Of a stretch of DNA of 6,046 bases, positions 6,003 through 6,046 are shown in pieces. The stretch comes from an uncultured Verrucomicrobiota bacterium (GTDB taxonomy: Bacteria > Verrucomicrobiota > Kiritimatiellia > RFP12 > UBA1067): NCBI GenBank assembly GCA_947305585.1, contig CAMZDY010000066.1, positions 1-6,046 on the forward strand. The letters are read 5' to 3'. Within the stretch, counting starts at the first letter, position 1, and every line of letters starts with the position of its first letter. The position numbers and the translations under genes were made by a program. The notes below the pieces were generated by a model that saw only the letters and a list, made by a program, of their open reading frames with translations, did not search any database and had not been told where the DNA came from.

Positions 6003-6046
6003 GGCGAGATAGCTCAGTTGGTAGAGCGCAGGACTCATAAGCCTAA
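6003..6046 (+). tRNA. tRNA with CAT anticodon (probably elongator tRNA-Met), 5' part only
   Basis: The acceptor 5' strand GGCGAGA (6003-6009), T8-A9, and a D-arm of GCTC/GAGC around AGTTGGTA (6012-6027) are followed by G26. The anticodon arm has the loop CTCATAA (6034-6040), identical to that of E. coli elongator tRNA-Met, with anticodon CAT at 6036-6038. The window ends just after the 3' side of the anticodon stem, so variable loop, T-arm and acceptor 3' strand are missing. A tRNA-Ile2 with a lysidine-modified CAT anticodon cannot be strictly excluded. As read, the anticodon stem has two non-Watson-Crick positions (C27-A43 and A31-G39). Confidence 0.88.

Overview
The window is a compact, entirely plus-strand, GC-rich bacterial gene cluster bounded by two incomplete tRNA genes: the 3' two-thirds of a tRNA-Ala(GGC) at the left edge and the 5' part of a CAT-anticodon tRNA (probably elongator tRNA-Met) at the right edge. 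The cell is Gram-negative-like, since it encodes a short outer-membrane-type beta-barrel protein and an alanine racemase that supplies D-Ala for peptidoglycan. The protein at 2446-3009 resembles, from memory, an uncharacterised family common in Planctomycetes/Verrucomicrobia/Lentisphaerae/Kiritimatiellia genomes. A PVC-superphylum member is therefore my best guess, with modest confidence.

Layout: tRNA-Ala 3' part (1-51); a sigma70-like promoter with an extended -10 (92-120); then seven tightly packed cistrons. These are a beta-barrel protein (154-567), an Hsp33/HslO redox chaperone (557-1339), alanine racemase (1346-2449), a C4 zinc-binding-like uncharacterised protein (2446-3009), an SNF2-family helicase (2963-5251), a SWIM zinc-finger protein (5248-5838) and a 46-residue protein (5828-5968). 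A second sigma70-like promoter (5952-5981) starts inside the last cistron and serves the tRNA at 6003. Five of the six junctions are overlaps (11, 4, 47, 4 and 11 nt) and the sixth is a 6-nt gap, which suggests one translationally coupled operon read from the promoter at 92-120. I see no terminator before the second tRNA.

The first three genes look like housekeeping functions: envelope, oxidative protein-folding stress and cell wall precursor supply. The last four look like a functional module: an SNF2 translocase, its usual SWIM partner, a small tail-like protein and an upstream zinc-binding-like protein. SNF2-SWIM gene pairs are widespread in bacteria, but to my knowledge their function is unknown. 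This module is the most interesting part of the window. No integrase, transposase, CRISPR array or recognisable defence core gene is present, and no stretch longer than about 100 bases lacks a gene.
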